Shown here piece by piece: positions 45,120 to 54,036 of a stretch of DNA of 60,987 nucleotides. A program made the translations under genes and the position numbers. Under the pieces are notes generated by a model. That model made no database searches and was not told the DNA's origin. It saw only the letters and a program-made list of their open reading frames with translations. The DNA lies in contig JAJYNL010000010.1 of NCBI GenBank assembly GCA_021786375.1, positions 1-60,987 of the forward strand, read 5' to 3'. Origin of the DNA: Actinomycetes bacterium (GTDB lineage Bacteria; Actinomycetota; Acidimicrobiia; Acidimicrobiales; Acidimicrobiaceae). Each line of letters begins with the position of its first letter. The first letter of the stretch is position 1.

Positions 45120-46307
45120 TCAGCCGACGCGTCGTACGATCAGGGCGTCGCCCTGGCCTCCGCCTCCGCAGAGCGCAGCGGCACCGTAGGTCTCCCCACG
45201 GAGGGCGAGCTCGTGCAGAAGGGTGAGTGCGAGCCGCGCGCCCGAGGCGCCGATCGGATGGCCCAGCGCTATTGCGCCACCATTTACGTTTACAATCTCG
45301 TCGGAGATCCCCAGGTCGTCCATGGAGGCTGCGGCGACAGCGGCAAAGGCCTCGTTGATCTCGTAGAGGGAAATGTCACCGACCGCCAGTGAGGTTTTGG
45401 CCAGCGCCGCCCGGATCGCGTTGGAGGGCTGAGTCAGGAGCGAGGCGTCCGGCCCGGCTACTTGCCCGTAGGAGACGAACTGGCCTATCGGGGCTACTCC
45501 GCGGCGCTCGGCCTCACGTTCGGACATCAGCACGATTGCGCTCGCGCCGTCGGAGATCTGCGAAGCGTTGCCGGCGGTGATGGTACCGTCCGCGCTGAAA
45601 GCGGGGCGTAGCTTGCCCAGGGTGTCGACGGTTGTGCCCGGGCGCACGCCCTCATCGGTGTCGACTACGACCGGGTCCCCCTTGCGTTGTGGGATCGAGA
45701 CGGCGGCGATCTCGCGGGCCATGCGGCCGTCCTTGATGGCCCGGGCCGCCCGCTCGTGGGAGTTGGCGGCGATGGCGTCCTGGCGGGCTCGGGTGACGGC
45801 GGGGAAGCCGGCCAGATAGCGATCGGTCCCAAGGCCCATTGCGCATTGGTCGAAGGCGCAGAACAGGCCGTCGTACATCATCGAGTCGATCACCTGGGCG
45901 TCACCCATGCGAAGCCCACCGCGAGCTCCGGGGAGCAGGTACGGGGCACGGGTCATCGACTCCATTCCCCCGGCGACAACGATGTCCGCCTCACCGGCGG
46001 TGATCATCAGATTTGCCAGGTAGATGGAGTTCAGGCCCGATAGGCAGACCTTGTTCACGGTGGTTGAGGGGATGCTCATGGGTATGCCGCCCTTGACCGC
46101 CGCCTGGCGCGCGGTGATCTGCCCTTGCCCGGCCTGGAGCACCTGCCCCATGAAGACGTACTGCACCTCCTCGGGGGCAACATTCGCGCGGGCGAGCGCC
46201 TCTTTGATGGCGACACCGCCAAGATCCATTGCGCTCAAGCTCGTGAAGGCGCCCTGAAACTTGCCTATCGGCGTGCGGGCTCCGGCAACGAGGTACGAAC
46301 CGGCCAT
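45120..46307 (-). CDS. acetyl-CoA acetyltransferase (thiolase)
   Basis: 395 residues from ATG 46307 with GGAGGTC just upstream; the longer frame adds a non-conserved 22 residues. The nucleophile Cys is in [10 protein letters not shown], the His in [12 protein letters not shown] and the second Cys in [10 protein letters not shown], with the N-terminal [10 protein letters not shown] typical of biosynthetic thiolases. It condenses two acetyl-CoA to acetoacetyl-CoA or acts in the reverse direction. It is divergent from the crotonyl-CoA carboxylase/reductase gene, which suggests the start of the ethylmalonyl-CoA route. Confidence 0.93.
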   Translation of the reverse strand: MAGSYLVAGARTPIGKFQGAFTSLSAMDLGGVAIKEALARANVAPEEVQYVFMGQVLQAGQGQITARQAAVKGGIPMSIPSTTVNKVCLSGLNSIYLANLMITAGEADIVVAGGMESMTRAPYLLPGARGGLRMGDAQVIDSMMYDGLFCAFDQCAMGLGTDRYLAGFPAVTRARQDAIAANSHERAARAIKDGRMAREIAAVSIPQRKGDPVVVDTDEGVRPGTTVDTLGKLRPAFSADGTITAGNASQISDGASAIVLMSEREAERRGVAPIGQFVSYGQVAGPDASLLTQPSNAIRAALAKTSLAVGDISLYEINEAFAAVAAASMDDLGISDEIVNVNGGAIALGHPIGASGARLALTLLHELALRGETYGAAALCGGGGQGDALIVRRVG

Positions 46308-46333
46308 TTTGACCTCCCCGGGGGGTTGGGATG

Positions 46334-46404
46334 CCGAGGCGCGGACTTTCCGGCCTCGGGGATTGCCATCCAATGTGACAACTACTCTCTCATTGATAGT
46401 AGTT
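46334..46404. promoter_or_regulatory. two inverted repeats in the thiolase/ccr divergent region
   Basis: CCGAGGC...GCCTCGG (46334-46340 / 46353-46359) and AACTACT...AGTAGTT (46380-46386 / 46398-46404) are perfect 7-bp inverted repeats with 12- and 11-base spacers. The second is AT-rich and lies where a regulator could control both directions. The remaining stretch to 46523 shows no gene. Confidence 0.45.
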
Positions 46405-46523
46405 TCACTTCAGCGGTTGGCAAAAGCCCATCGCTAAACAGTTGGCCATCTCCGTCCGGCCCCCGACCCGTAGCAAAGCGGGAGGGGAGCAGGGACGGCT
46501 AGAGGACGGGAAACATTCGAAAT

Positions 46524-47897
46524 ATGCAGGAGTTCTTGCAGGCAATAGTTGCCGGCGCACCAGGCGCCGAACTTGAGGCGATTCCGCTACCCAGCCACTT
46601 CCGCGCAGCATATTTGCGCAGGGAGGACGCCAAGATATTCGACGGAATGGCTTCGAAGGATAAGGACCCCCGCCGAACGATAAAGATCGGCGAGATACCC
46701 ACCCCGGAGCTTGCTCCGGACGAGGTGTTCGTTGCGGTGATGGCGTCGTCCATCAACTTCAACACCGTTTGGTCGTCAATCTTCGAGCCTCTCTCCACCT
46801 TCAGCTTCCTCGACCGGCTCGGCCGTTCCGGCTCGCTCTGGGACCAGCGCCACAGCCAGCCCTTCCACGTGCTGGGCTCCGACGGCTCGGGTGTGGTGGT
46901 CCGCGTCGGCTCCGCCGTGCGCAATTGGAAGGTGGGCGACAAGGTCACGCTGCACTGCAACTACGTGGATGACCAGGAGCCGACCGCTCACGACGACTCG
47001 ATGCTCGCCAGTCACCAGCGCATCTGGGGCTTCGAGACCAACTACGGCGGCCTCGCCGAGCTGGCCGTGGTCAGGGCAAACCAGCTCATGCCCAAGCCCG
47101 CACATCTCACTTGGGAGGAGGCGGCGTGCAACGCGCTGACCAACTCCACCTCGTATCGCATGCTGGTGTCACGGAACGGTGCCAACATGAAGCAGGGTGA
47201 CGTGGTCCTCATCTGGGGGGCAACGGGTGGCCTGGGGGGATATGCCGTCCAGTACGTTCTCAACGGAGGCGGAATCCCCGTTGGCGTGGTCTCCTCACCC
47301 GAGAAGGCGGATCTCCTTGGCCAAATGGGTTGCGAGGCGGTCATCGACCGCCGCGCCCAGGGCTACAAGTTCTGGAAGGACGAGCACACCCAGGACGAGG
47401 CGGAGTGGCGCCGTTTCGGCAAGGATATTCGCGACCTCGTCGGCGAGGATCCCGACATCGTCTTCGAGCACCCGGGACGCGAGACCATGGGCGCTTCGGT
47501 TTTCGTCGCCAAGCGCGGCGGAACCGTGGTTACCTGTGCCGCTACCAGTGGATACATGATCGAGTACGACAACCGTCATCTCTGGATGAAGCTGAAGTCG
47601 ATCAAGTCCAGCCACTTTGCCAACTACAAGGAGGCGTGGGATGCGAACCGGCTGCTCGGGAAGGGAATGATCCAGCCGATCCTTTCCAAGACCTTCGACC
47701 TCGAGCATGTCGCCGATGCCTGCAACTCGGTCCGCCTCAACGAGCACGAGGGCAAGATCGGCGTTCTGTGTCTCGCCCCGGAGGAGAACATGGGCGTTGA
47801 CGACCCGGAGATGCGCGAGAGGGTCGGGGAGGACAAAATCACAATGTTCAAGCGGTTCGCGGCCGGCCGCGCCTCCGCCGCGGTGAAAGGCAAGTAG
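46524..47897 (+). CDS. ccr: crotonyl-CoA carboxylase/reductase
   Basis: 457 residues. A medium-chain dehydrogenase/reductase fold of the Ccr branch, longer than plain quinone reductases. The N-terminal part has AKIFDGMASKDKDPRR, then SSINFNTVWSSIFEPLSTF, DGSGVVVRVG, the NADPH site IWGATGGLGGYAVQYV, and GYKFWKDEHTQDEAEWRRFGKDIR with IVFEHPGRETMGASVFV, all characteristic of Ccr. It reduces crotonyl-CoA with NADPH and CO2 to ethylmalonyl-CoA. The epimerase gene follows after 2 bases. The ethylmalonyl-CoA pathway or supply of extender units is the likely role. Confidence 0.95.
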   Translation: MQEFLQAIVAGAPGAELEAIPLPSHFRAAYLRREDAKIFDGMASKDKDPRRTIKIGEIPTPELAPDEVFVAVMASSINFNTVWSSIFEPLSTFSFLDRLGRSGSLWDQRHSQPFHVLGSDGSGVVVRVGSAVRNWKVGDKVTLHCNYVDDQEPTAHDDSMLASHQRIWGFETNYGGLAELAVVRANQLMPKPAHLTWEEAACNALTNSTSYRMLVSRNGANMKQGDVVLIWGATGGLGGYAVQYVLNGGGIPVGVVSSPEKADLLGQMGCEAVIDRRAQGYKFWKDEHTQDEAEWRRFGKDIRDLVGEDPDIVFEHPGRETMGASVFVAKRGGTVVTCAATSGYMIEYDNRHLWMKLKSIKSSHFANYKEAWDANRLLGKGMIQPILSKTFDLEHVADACNSVRLNEHEGKIGVLCLAPEENMGVDDPEMRERVGEDKITMFKRFAAGRASAAVKGK

Positions 47898-47899
47898 CG

Positions 47900-48319
47900 A
47901 TGGGGGAACAGCACCATGGCTTGCTCACCGAGATCGACCATATTGGCATTGCGGTGCGCGATCTTGATGCGGCAATTGGGTTCTACACCGGACTCTTCGG
48001 GGCCGAGCTGGTTCAGCGAGAGAGAATCGAGTCTGATGGCGTCGACGAGGCTCTGATCCGTGTCGCGGAGTCTTATATTCAGCTCGTCTGCCCTTTCCGC
48101 GAAGACTCCCCGGCCGCAAAGTTCATTGCCAAGCGCGGTGAGGGAGTGCACCATGTTGGCTACCGGGTTGAGTCCTGTGCCGAGGTGCTGAAGCTGGCCC
48201 AGGAGATGGGGTACGAGACGGTCGACAAGGTGCCCCGTCCCGGTTCGCGCGATACAACCGTGGCTTTCATCCACCCCAAGGCGGCGTTCGGCACGCTTAT
48301 CGAGCTGGTCGAAGAGTAG
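47900..48319 (+). CDS. methylmalonyl-CoA / ethylmalonyl-CoA epimerase
   Basis: 139 residues. Vicinal oxygen chelate fold with two beta-alpha-beta units: IDHIGIAVRDLDAAIGFY at the start with the metal His, GVHHVGYRVES with the second His, and GTLIELVEE with the Glu ligand at the C-terminus. It swaps the configuration at C2 of methylmalonyl- or ethylmalonyl-CoA. Immediately downstream of ccr (2-base gap), this supports the ethylmalonyl-CoA route. Confidence 0.92.
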   Translation: MGEQHHGLLTEIDHIGIAVRDLDAAIGFYTGLFGAELVQRERIESDGVDEALIRVAESYIQLVCPFREDSPAAKFIAKRGEGVHHVGYRVESCAEVLKLAQEMGYETVDKVPRPGSRDTTVAFIHPKAAFGTLIELVEE

Positions 48320-48345
48320 ATATTCATGTAGTGTCCGCCGCGATC

Positions 48346-48377
48346 CGGGCCGGTGCCTGATAGTTGGTGCCGGCCCG
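48346..48377 (+). terminator. terminator hairpin after the ccr-epimerase operon
   Basis: CGGGCCGG and CCGGCCCG form a perfect 8-bp stem about 26 bases after the epimerase stop. The rest of the gap (48378-48672) shows no gene or recognised RNA. Confidence 0.55.
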
Positions 48378-48672
48378 GCGCGGGCGAGCGTACAGGAAGG
48401 TTTCCGCACTGCGCTGATTGCGCCAATGCAGCCGGTCATGGTTTTGCGCCGGCTCCCTTGGTCGCGTGGATGCGCACGATTGCGGTGCTGGGCCAAATCC
48501 GAGATGACCAGCCTGCCAATTCGCCTCGAGTTGGCATCTAGTCCGGTGTCGATGCTCGCCAGGGCCTGGATTCCAGTGCGAAATTCCCACCTGTGACTTG
48601 ATCCAGGCTTAGTATCGGTCTCCAAGGTTGCCATGTGCAGCCCAAAGCGGTTCGCATGGGAATTGATCCGAA

Positions 48673-51144
48673 ATGGTTGTACGTGTGGGCTCGGCGCCCG
48701 CTACATGGCAATTCCGGAGCCGGCGCCGCCCGTTCGAGGGGCTGGCGCTTTTCCTGCTCTGCTCGTGGGCCTGGCTTATGGCAATTGGCCTGCTCATCCA
48801 AATCGACGGAGCCGCCAACGCCAAGCGCCCCGACCTTGTGCAGAGGTCGGTCGACGTTCTGGCAATTGTGGTGGCGATCGTGGCCGGCGCCGCCATCATC
48901 GTCGTGGTCGCCTTGCGGGCTAGACCCACCGTGGTCGCGGCGAATCTAGAAGGCGTCACTGTCATCGGGACCTCCCGCAGGGCATTTCCCTGGTCGATGG
49001 TCGCCTCGGTCGAGGTAAGGCCTGCGGGCAGGTCAGGTCGCCGGGTAGAGCCGGTCCTGGTGCTGCTCAACGGCGTGTCAATACCCATCCGAGGAGCACG
49101 GTCTCGGCTGGGCAAGGGGGACGAATCTCGGCCCGGAGCTTCGAGCGGCTCCGCGCTTCCTTCCGGGCTTGCTTCGGATTCCGCAGCAGCCCGGGTTGTA
49201 TCCGTTCTCGGATCGCGCGTTGGCGTCTCCTCGCGACCGGTGCCGGTGCCGCCGGATCCCCGGCGGCCTGCCATGGTGAGCGAACTACCGGGTGAACCGC
49301 TCTTCCGCAGGCGCAATCGCGACGCTGTGCGGCCTGATGTCAAGCTCTACGGGCTCGGCGTCTTGGTCATGGCAGTGGGCCGCCTGGCTCTCACCCTCGC
49401 CAGAGCGCAGACCGAAGGTGGACGCCCCTTCAGCTGGCAGCTCTTCGCGCTGTGGTTTTCCATCACCCTCGCCTCCGCGGCCGTCCTGGGGGTGGCGCTA
49501 CTCGCTCTGTCCCCGGCCGAATTGGCCATAGGCGATACCTGGTTGGCCCAACGACGTAACTTCCAGCGCCGCTGGTGGTTGATGGGAAGGGAGACGGTTT
49601 GCTCGGTTGGCGTACGGGCCGTCGGCTCACGATCCAACCGTGGCGCCGGAGCGTCCACGCATGTACTGGTGGTCGAAGCGGCTTCGGGCCGACGCGTGCC
49701 CATATCCTCGGCCCTGCTTGATGCCGGTGCGTCCGAACAGCTGCGTCGCGTCCTGGGTAGGAGTCCTGCGCTCTTCCCCCAGGCGGCGGACCTCCTGTCT
49801 ATCGCCGGAACCCCGAGTTCTCCTGCAGCCGACGCACGCGTAGGGGCGGTGGCCGAGGTTCGTAGCGACTTCGTTCGCAGCGTGACACTCCTGGTCTCCT
49901 TCGTCCTTGTCGCTGCGATCGCCGCCAACCTGGCCTTAGCGAATCATGCCGACTGGGTGTTGGTTCCGGTTGTGGTGGCGCTGCCCCTTCTTCTCTGGTT
50001 GACGACCGGGAGCCTGCGCGCGCTTAGGTCGGTCAAGTCCGAGGCTTCACCCGGACCAATCGCACCTCCTCCACCTAGGCGCGGCCTCCTGGTTCGCCGA
50101 GCGGTCGAGGTGTGCTTAGTCCTAACCGTGGCGCTGGCCGCGTACACGGTCCAGCGTGCTGCCCAGGCGCCTCCGCCGGGCTATACGACCGCCACCCTGA
50201 CCCACACCGTCGAGAAGCTTCCCCCGCTTGCCTACTCGCTCCAGAGCACACCGGGTGGTTCGATCAGCGTCGCGTACGCGGGGCATGTGCTGGGTCTGCT
50301 TTGGGAGGAGCGGCAGTCAGCCATTAGCCGCCTGGATCCGGATCAGCTCCGGGTCGTGGACGAGCCGGGAAGCGAGGCATTGGCCACGGATATTGCCGAG
50401 GTTGAGCTGGCGACGGTCGGTCAGGCACCCGGTTCGAAGATTCCCGACCTGCCTGATCTGCAACAAGCCGTCGTTATCCCCCCGGGCGACGCGTACCCTA
50501 TGACCTTCCTCGGCGAGGTGTCGACCCGGTCCGGCCAGGCCGGACGCCAGTTGGTTACCTTGCTCGTGGTGCAGAAGAATGACGCCGAGGCTCCTTGGCG
50601 GGTCGCCTTCGCCACCGACTACACGGTAGAGGCCACGGTCTATCCGTTCCTGGTTCCCCAGAGCGGTCGGAGCCAGGTTGAGTCGATCGCGCCCGGCAGA
50701 ATTCCCGGGCTCCTCGCCGGGTATTGGCAGTCCTGGGTGGACAAGCACCGGCCGAGCAGTGCGCCCTTTGAGCCCGGGCCTTGGACGACGTCGCTTGGCA
50801 AGGAGTTGATCACCATCCGGCAAGGGGGACTTGTCAACGGCGGCCTTAACATCCAGACGATAGAGTATCGCCCAGGCTTTGGCCCCTGGGTCTTTCCAGG
50901 GCCCTTTGGATCGCCGATGACCTGCACTGGGATATTGGCAAAGGCGGTATATGCAGCGGTTCCCGGCCGGGAGCTACGCCAGGACAAGTACCGCAGCAAT
51001 TGGGGTGGCTTACTGCCGGCGGGCTACTACCGGGTGATAACTGACGTCTCTGTCCATCCCAGCTGCGTTGCAGAGCAACCGAACGGGACCCTTCTTGTCA
51101 TCGGCGGAGATCTCGTAGAACTATCCACGACAGGGAGCAGATGA
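48673..51144 (+). CDS. large membrane protein with PH-like domains and an extracellular C-terminal domain
   Basis: 823 residues. Pairs of membrane helices (about 23-45 and 62-82; 225-245 and 258-285; 400-440) alternate with short beta-rich segments (ANLEGVTVIGTSRRAFPWSMVASVEVRP and GDTWLAQRRNFQRRWWLMGRETVCSVGVRA) that look like bacterial PH domains. After a final helix (about 473-491) comes a 330-residue hydrophilic region that should lie outside the cell. I do not recognise that part. It is monocistronic. A membrane-stress or envelope role is possible but not shown. Confidence 0.6.
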   Translation: MVVRVGSAPATWQFRSRRRPFEGLALFLLCSWAWLMAIGLLIQIDGAANAKRPDLVQRSVDVLAIVVAIVAGAAIIVVVALRARPTVVAANLEGVTVIGTSRRAFPWSMVASVEVRPAGRSGRRVEPVLVLLNGVSIPIRGARSRLGKGDESRPGASSGSALPSGLASDSAAARVVSVLGSRVGVSSRPVPVPPDPRRPAMVSELPGEPLFRRRNRDAVRPDVKLYGLGVLVMAVGRLALTLARAQTEGGRPFSWQLFALWFSITLASAAVLGVALLALSPAELAIGDTWLAQRRNFQRRWWLMGRETVCSVGVRAVGSRSNRGAGASTHVLVVEAASGRRVPISSALLDAGASEQLRRVLGRSPALFPQAADLLSIAGTPSSPAADARVGAVAEVRSDFVRSVTLLVSFVLVAAIAANLALANHADWVLVPVVVALPLLLWLTTGSLRALRSVKSEASPGPIAPPPPRRGLLVRRAVEVCLVLTVALAAYTVQRAAQAPPPGYTTATLTHTVEKLPPLAYSLQSTPGGSISVAYAGHVLGLLWEERQSAISRLDPDQLRVVDEPGSEALATDIAEVELATVGQAPGSKIPDLPDLQQAVVIPPGDAYPMTFLGEVSTRSGQAGRQLVTLLVVQKNDAEAPWRVAFATDYTVEATVYPFLVPQSGRSQVESIAPGRIPGLLAGYWQSWVDKHRPSSAPFEPGPWTTSLGKELITIRQGGLVNGGLNIQTIEYRPGFGPWVFPGPFGSPMTCTGILAKAVYAAVPGRELRQDKYRSNWGGLLPAGYYRVITDVSVHPSCVAEQPNGTLLVIGGDLVELSTTGSR

Positions 51145-51332
51145 CCTGTCGCTTCGTCCTGTGCCGCGGCACCATCGCCGGTCCCGGAAAGCGCTCGATC
51201 GGTGGTCCGTTGTCGTTCAAGCGGGCCCCCTACAGTATCCGGTCCGTCCGCCCCGTTGGCGGCGAGCCGCGCTTGCCAGGGACGCGGGAGAGATTCGTTT
51301 CGATCGGTCACTCGTACCGGCTCAAGAAACCA

Positions 51333-51845
51333 TTACGGGGTCCCGTCGTGCGAAGGCGACCACCCACCCGATGGTGCGGACAGTCTGTACACGGCTTGGC
51401 CCTCGTCGTCGAATCCGCTCAGGACGAAGGCGTTCTTTTCGAGCACGCGACGGCTGGCGACATTTGCAACGAGTGTGGTCGCGATGACGGCGCGCACGTC
51501 GGGCTGCCCAAGAAGCCACTGACTGGCGGCGCCCACCAGCTCGGTTCCGAAACCGCGTCCTCGGAACGGGGCGGCCAAGCCGTATCCGATCTCGATCACG
51601 CCGTCGCTGTTTGCCGGGCCGTGCGTGCCGCAGTCCCCGATGATCTTGCCCTCGAGCATCACCATCCATCCCGCGGGCCACCCGTATTTGACCGCGCCTG
51701 ACAATCCGTCGACAGTGTCCTCATGCGGCCATCCTTCCGCGGGACTGAGAGAGCTCAGATCTCCGTTGACGACCGCTCTGGCGGTTTGGGCGTCGAACGG
51801 GAGCAGCGTGAGGTTTGGAGTCGACAGTTGTACGAAGGATGACAC
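51333..51845 (-). CDS. GNAT family N-acetyltransferase
   Basis: 170 residues. The acetyl-CoA binding signature is FRGRGFGTELV (motif A, R..G.G..L), preceded by IEIGYGLAAP and followed by IATTLVANVASRRVLEKNAF, the RimJ/RimL type of GNAT that often acts on protein N-termini or antibiotics. The start is ATG 51845. The region upstream (51846-52076) holds no gene, and the gap 51145-51332 on the other side is also empty. The substrate is unknown. Confidence 0.85.
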   Translation of the reverse strand: MSSFVQLSTPNLTLLPFDAQTARAVVNGDLSSLSPAEGWPHEDTVDGLSGAVKYGWPAGWMVMLEGKIIGDCGTHGPANSDGVIEIGYGLAAPFRGRGFGTELVGAASQWLLGQPDVRAVIATTLVANVASRRVLEKNAFVLSGFDDEGQAVYRLSAPSGGWSPSHDGTP

Positions 51846-52076
51846 GACTCCGAGAATGCCACAGAAGTCCGTGCTGGCGTGAGCGGGATTCCTGATCTGG
51901 CGGCGTGGTCCCCCATCGAGCCGCCCGCTTTCGCGAGCGCAGCGCGTCTTGGGGGGTCGTCGCGGGTAGCGGAGCCATCCCCTCTTGCATCGCCCGGCCC
52001 TGGTGTTTTACCGGAGCCGATGAAATAACATGGCGGCGGTTGGTATTCAGCCACCTGGCGGACTTCAAAGGAAATC

Positions 52077-52997
52077 ATGAACATCCGGCTTGCAGATCTC
52101 ATCGACGAAGGCGCCTTGGTCCACGTGGAAGAGAGCCGAAGGTTCTATGCGGCCAAGCAGGCAGCGGGCGGGCAGAGAGGCCCGACCAGCTACGAAGAGC
52201 TGCAAGAGGCCCGACGCAAACTGGACGGAAGCCAGACGGGGGCCTCGCGAGCCGTCGAGCATATTGCCGCCGCCGGGGGCCGCCAGGTTCCGGTGAGAAT
52301 CACCAGCCCCACTTCGGGTCGATCCAGTGCCGTCCACCTCGACATTCATGGCGGGGGGTTCTACATGGACTCGGCGGCTCGAAACGATTCGCCCAATGAA
52401 TGCTTGGCCGATGCGCTTGGCGTGACCGTGGTTAGTGTCGAGTATCGGCTGGCGCCCGAGCATCCGTGGCCGGCGGCACCCGACGATTGCGAGACAGCTG
52501 CCCTGTGGCTGTTGGACGAAGGGCGTCGGGTTTTTGGCACGGAACGGATCTTGGCCGGAGGAGCATCGGCGGGAGCCACACTTGTCATGACGACGCTGCT
52601 TAGGTTGCGGGACCGGGGTCTTGTCAACCGGATTGCCGGCGCCGTGCTGCAGTTTGGTGCCTTTGACCTCAGCGGGATGAGTCCGGGTGGCCGGCGTTAC
52701 GCCGATGAATGGTTCATCCAGGCCTACGCGGGCCACCTGTCTGACCGTACCGATCCCGACGTGTCACCTCTTTATGGAGACCTTCGCGGATTGCCTCCGG
52801 CGCTGATCCTGGCCGGAACGCTGGACATACTGCTTGAGGACAATCTGGCCATGGCGGCCAGGCTCTTGGCCGCGGGCAACGAAGTGGATATCCGCCTGTA
52901 TCCCGAGGCCATGCACGGCTTCACCTCCCACTCCACATCCATGGCCGCACATGCACTGGACGGAATCGAGGCCTGGCTCGCGTCCCGAATACGCTAG
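52077..52997 (+). CDS. alpha/beta hydrolase, hormone-sensitive-lipase (HSL) type esterase
   Basis: 306 residues. The HSL oxyanion motif HGGG is at 91-94, the nucleophile Ser164 lies in GGASAGA (family usually GDSAGG), Asp in LAGTLDILLED and His in AMHGFTSHS near the end, so the triad is complete. VSVEYRLAPEHPWPAAPDD is the classic HSL block. It is cytosolic, with no signal peptide. It probably cleaves short-chain esters. It is monocistronic between a GNAT gene and the tRNA/tadA group. Confidence 0.9.
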   Translation: MNIRLADLIDEGALVHVEESRRFYAAKQAAGGQRGPTSYEELQEARRKLDGSQTGASRAVEHIAAAGGRQVPVRITSPTSGRSSAVHLDIHGGGFYMDSAARNDSPNECLADALGVTVVSVEYRLAPEHPWPAAPDDCETAALWLLDEGRRVFGTERILAGGASAGATLVMTTLLRLRDRGLVNRIAGAVLQFGAFDLSGMSPGGRRYADEWFIQAYAGHLSDRTDPDVSPLYGDLRGLPPALILAGTLDILLEDNLAMAARLLAAGNEVDIRLYPEAMHGFTSHSTSMAAHALDGIEAWLASRIR

Positions 52998-53108
52998 CTA
53001 TCCGGGCGAGCCCCTTGTTCGGTGTTACGAACCGCTGTCACACCGATACTGGATTATGTTGATGTAGTTTGCCGGCGCGACAACGTCGGCTTTGTATGCA
53101 ACCCGTGG

Positions 53109-53193
53109 CGGAGGGGGTGGGATTCGAACCCACGGTGCCTTGCGACACAACGGTTTTCGAGACCGCCCGATTCGGCCACTCTCGCACCCCTCC
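53109..53193 (-). tRNA. tRNA-Ser (anticodon CGA)
   Basis: 85 bases, leftward. The acceptor stem GGAGGGG / CCCCTCC pairs perfectly with discriminator G. The long variable arm is typical of tRNA-Ser, the T-loop is GGTTCGAATCC, and the anticodon loop CTCGAAA gives CGA, reading UCG. CCA is not encoded. Confidence 0.95.
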
Positions 53194-53207
53194 GGTCCGG
53201 TGACATA

Positions 53208-53684
53208 CTAATCAGTTCGCAGCGAGTCGAAGAACCCGGAGAGCAACTCCCCACACTCCTTCGCCCTGATCCCGCCCTTCCATGGCGTCTCGTGGTTGAG
53301 TCTCGGGTCGGAGAGCATCCCGTAAAGGGAGGCGACCGCACCGGCCTTGGGGTCGTAGGCGCCGAAAAAGAGCCCTCGCATGCGTGCCGCCACGATTGCG
53401 CCTGCGCACATAGGGCACGGCTCAAGAGTGCAGTAGATCTCGCAATCGGAGAGCCTCCATGCCCCGACCGTCTCCGCGGCAACAGCGATCGCCAAGATCT
53501 CCGCGTGCGCCAGGGGGTTGCGGTTCGTCTCACGCAAGTTGTGCGCTCGGGCAATGATCTCCCCGTTGCGGACTACCACCGCGCCGATGGGTACCTCACC
53601 CTTTGCCGAGGCCGCTGAGGCTTCGTCGATAGCCGCCTGCATGGCCAGCTCGTCGAAGGCGGCCCGAACCGTGTCGGGTTCCAT
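53208..53684 (-). CDS. tadA: tRNA adenosine(34) deaminase
   Basis: 158 residues. Zinc deaminase signature: His60-Ala-Glu62 and PCPMC (Cys90, Cys93). The context NPLAHAEILAI and GAVVVRNGEIIARAHNLRETNRNP is characteristic of TadA rather than cytidine or guanine deaminases. It converts A34 to inosine in tRNA-Arg(ACG). It lies between two tRNA-Ser genes on the same strand, probably one transcript. Full length. Confidence 0.94.
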   Translation of the reverse strand: MEPDTVRAAFDELAMQAAIDEASAASAKGEVPIGAVVVRNGEIIARAHNLRETNRNPLAHAEILAIAVAAETVGAWRLSDCEIYCTLEPCPMCAGAIVAARMRGLFFGAYDPKAGAVASLYGMLSDPRLNHETPWKGGIRAKECGELLSGFFDSLRTD

Positions 53685-53780
53685 AAGTCGCGATAGCTCC
53701 TGTGCTCAGATTCACCGACACGCGTATCGAGGCATGCGGAGCCGCTTAGGGCGTGCTCGGAGCTGCCGGCGCCGGCTTGG

Positions 53781-53865
53781 CGGAGGAGGTGGGATTTGAA
53801 CCCACGGTGGGTTGCCCCACACACGATTTCCAATCGTGCCGATTCGGCCGCTCTCGCACTCCTCC
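53781..53865 (-). tRNA. tRNA-Ser (anticodon GGA)
   Basis: 85 bases, leftward. The acceptor stem GGAGGAG / CTCCTCC pairs perfectly, with discriminator G, a long variable arm and T-loop GGTTCAAATCC. The anticodon loop TTGGAAA gives GGA, reading UCC and UCU. CCA is not encoded. Confidence 0.95.
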
Positions 53866-53889
53866 GTAAGGCAATAGAATATTCGTCTG

Positions 53890-54035
53890 CCGCGGCGTGA
53901 GGCGCCGCGGGAGGGAATCGGACCCTGCGCGGCTTGTCACCGTGAACCGGGTCAGGGTCGGAAGACAGCAGCTCTCAGCGGAGCGGCAAGGGTGCCGCAG
54001 GTCGTCTGGTTCCCTCCCGCGGCGTAGCGCCGCGG
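53890..54035. repeat. paired hairpins flanking the SRP RNA
   Basis: CCGCGGCG-tgagg-CGCCGCGG (53890-53910) and CCGCGGCG-tag-CGCCGCGG (54017-54035) each form an 8-bp stem. Parts of both also pair with each other in the closing stem of the SRP RNA, so local and long-range folds exclude each other. The right hairpin lies just after the ABC ATPase stop on the other strand and may also end that transcript. Confidence 0.55.
53904..54023 (+). ncRNA. ffs: signal recognition particle RNA (small, 4.5S type)
   Basis: About 120 bases. The domain IV hallmark is present: TCAGG, a 3-bp stem GTC/GAC closed by the GGAA tetraloop, then AGCAG, which is the symmetric-loop motif recognised by Ffh. The ends pair through GCCGCGGGAGGGAA with TTCCCTCCCGCGGC. 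It lies next to tadA and a tRNA-Ser, a common bacterial location. The exact mature ends are estimated from the closing stem. Confidence 0.85.
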
Positions 54036-54036
54036 C

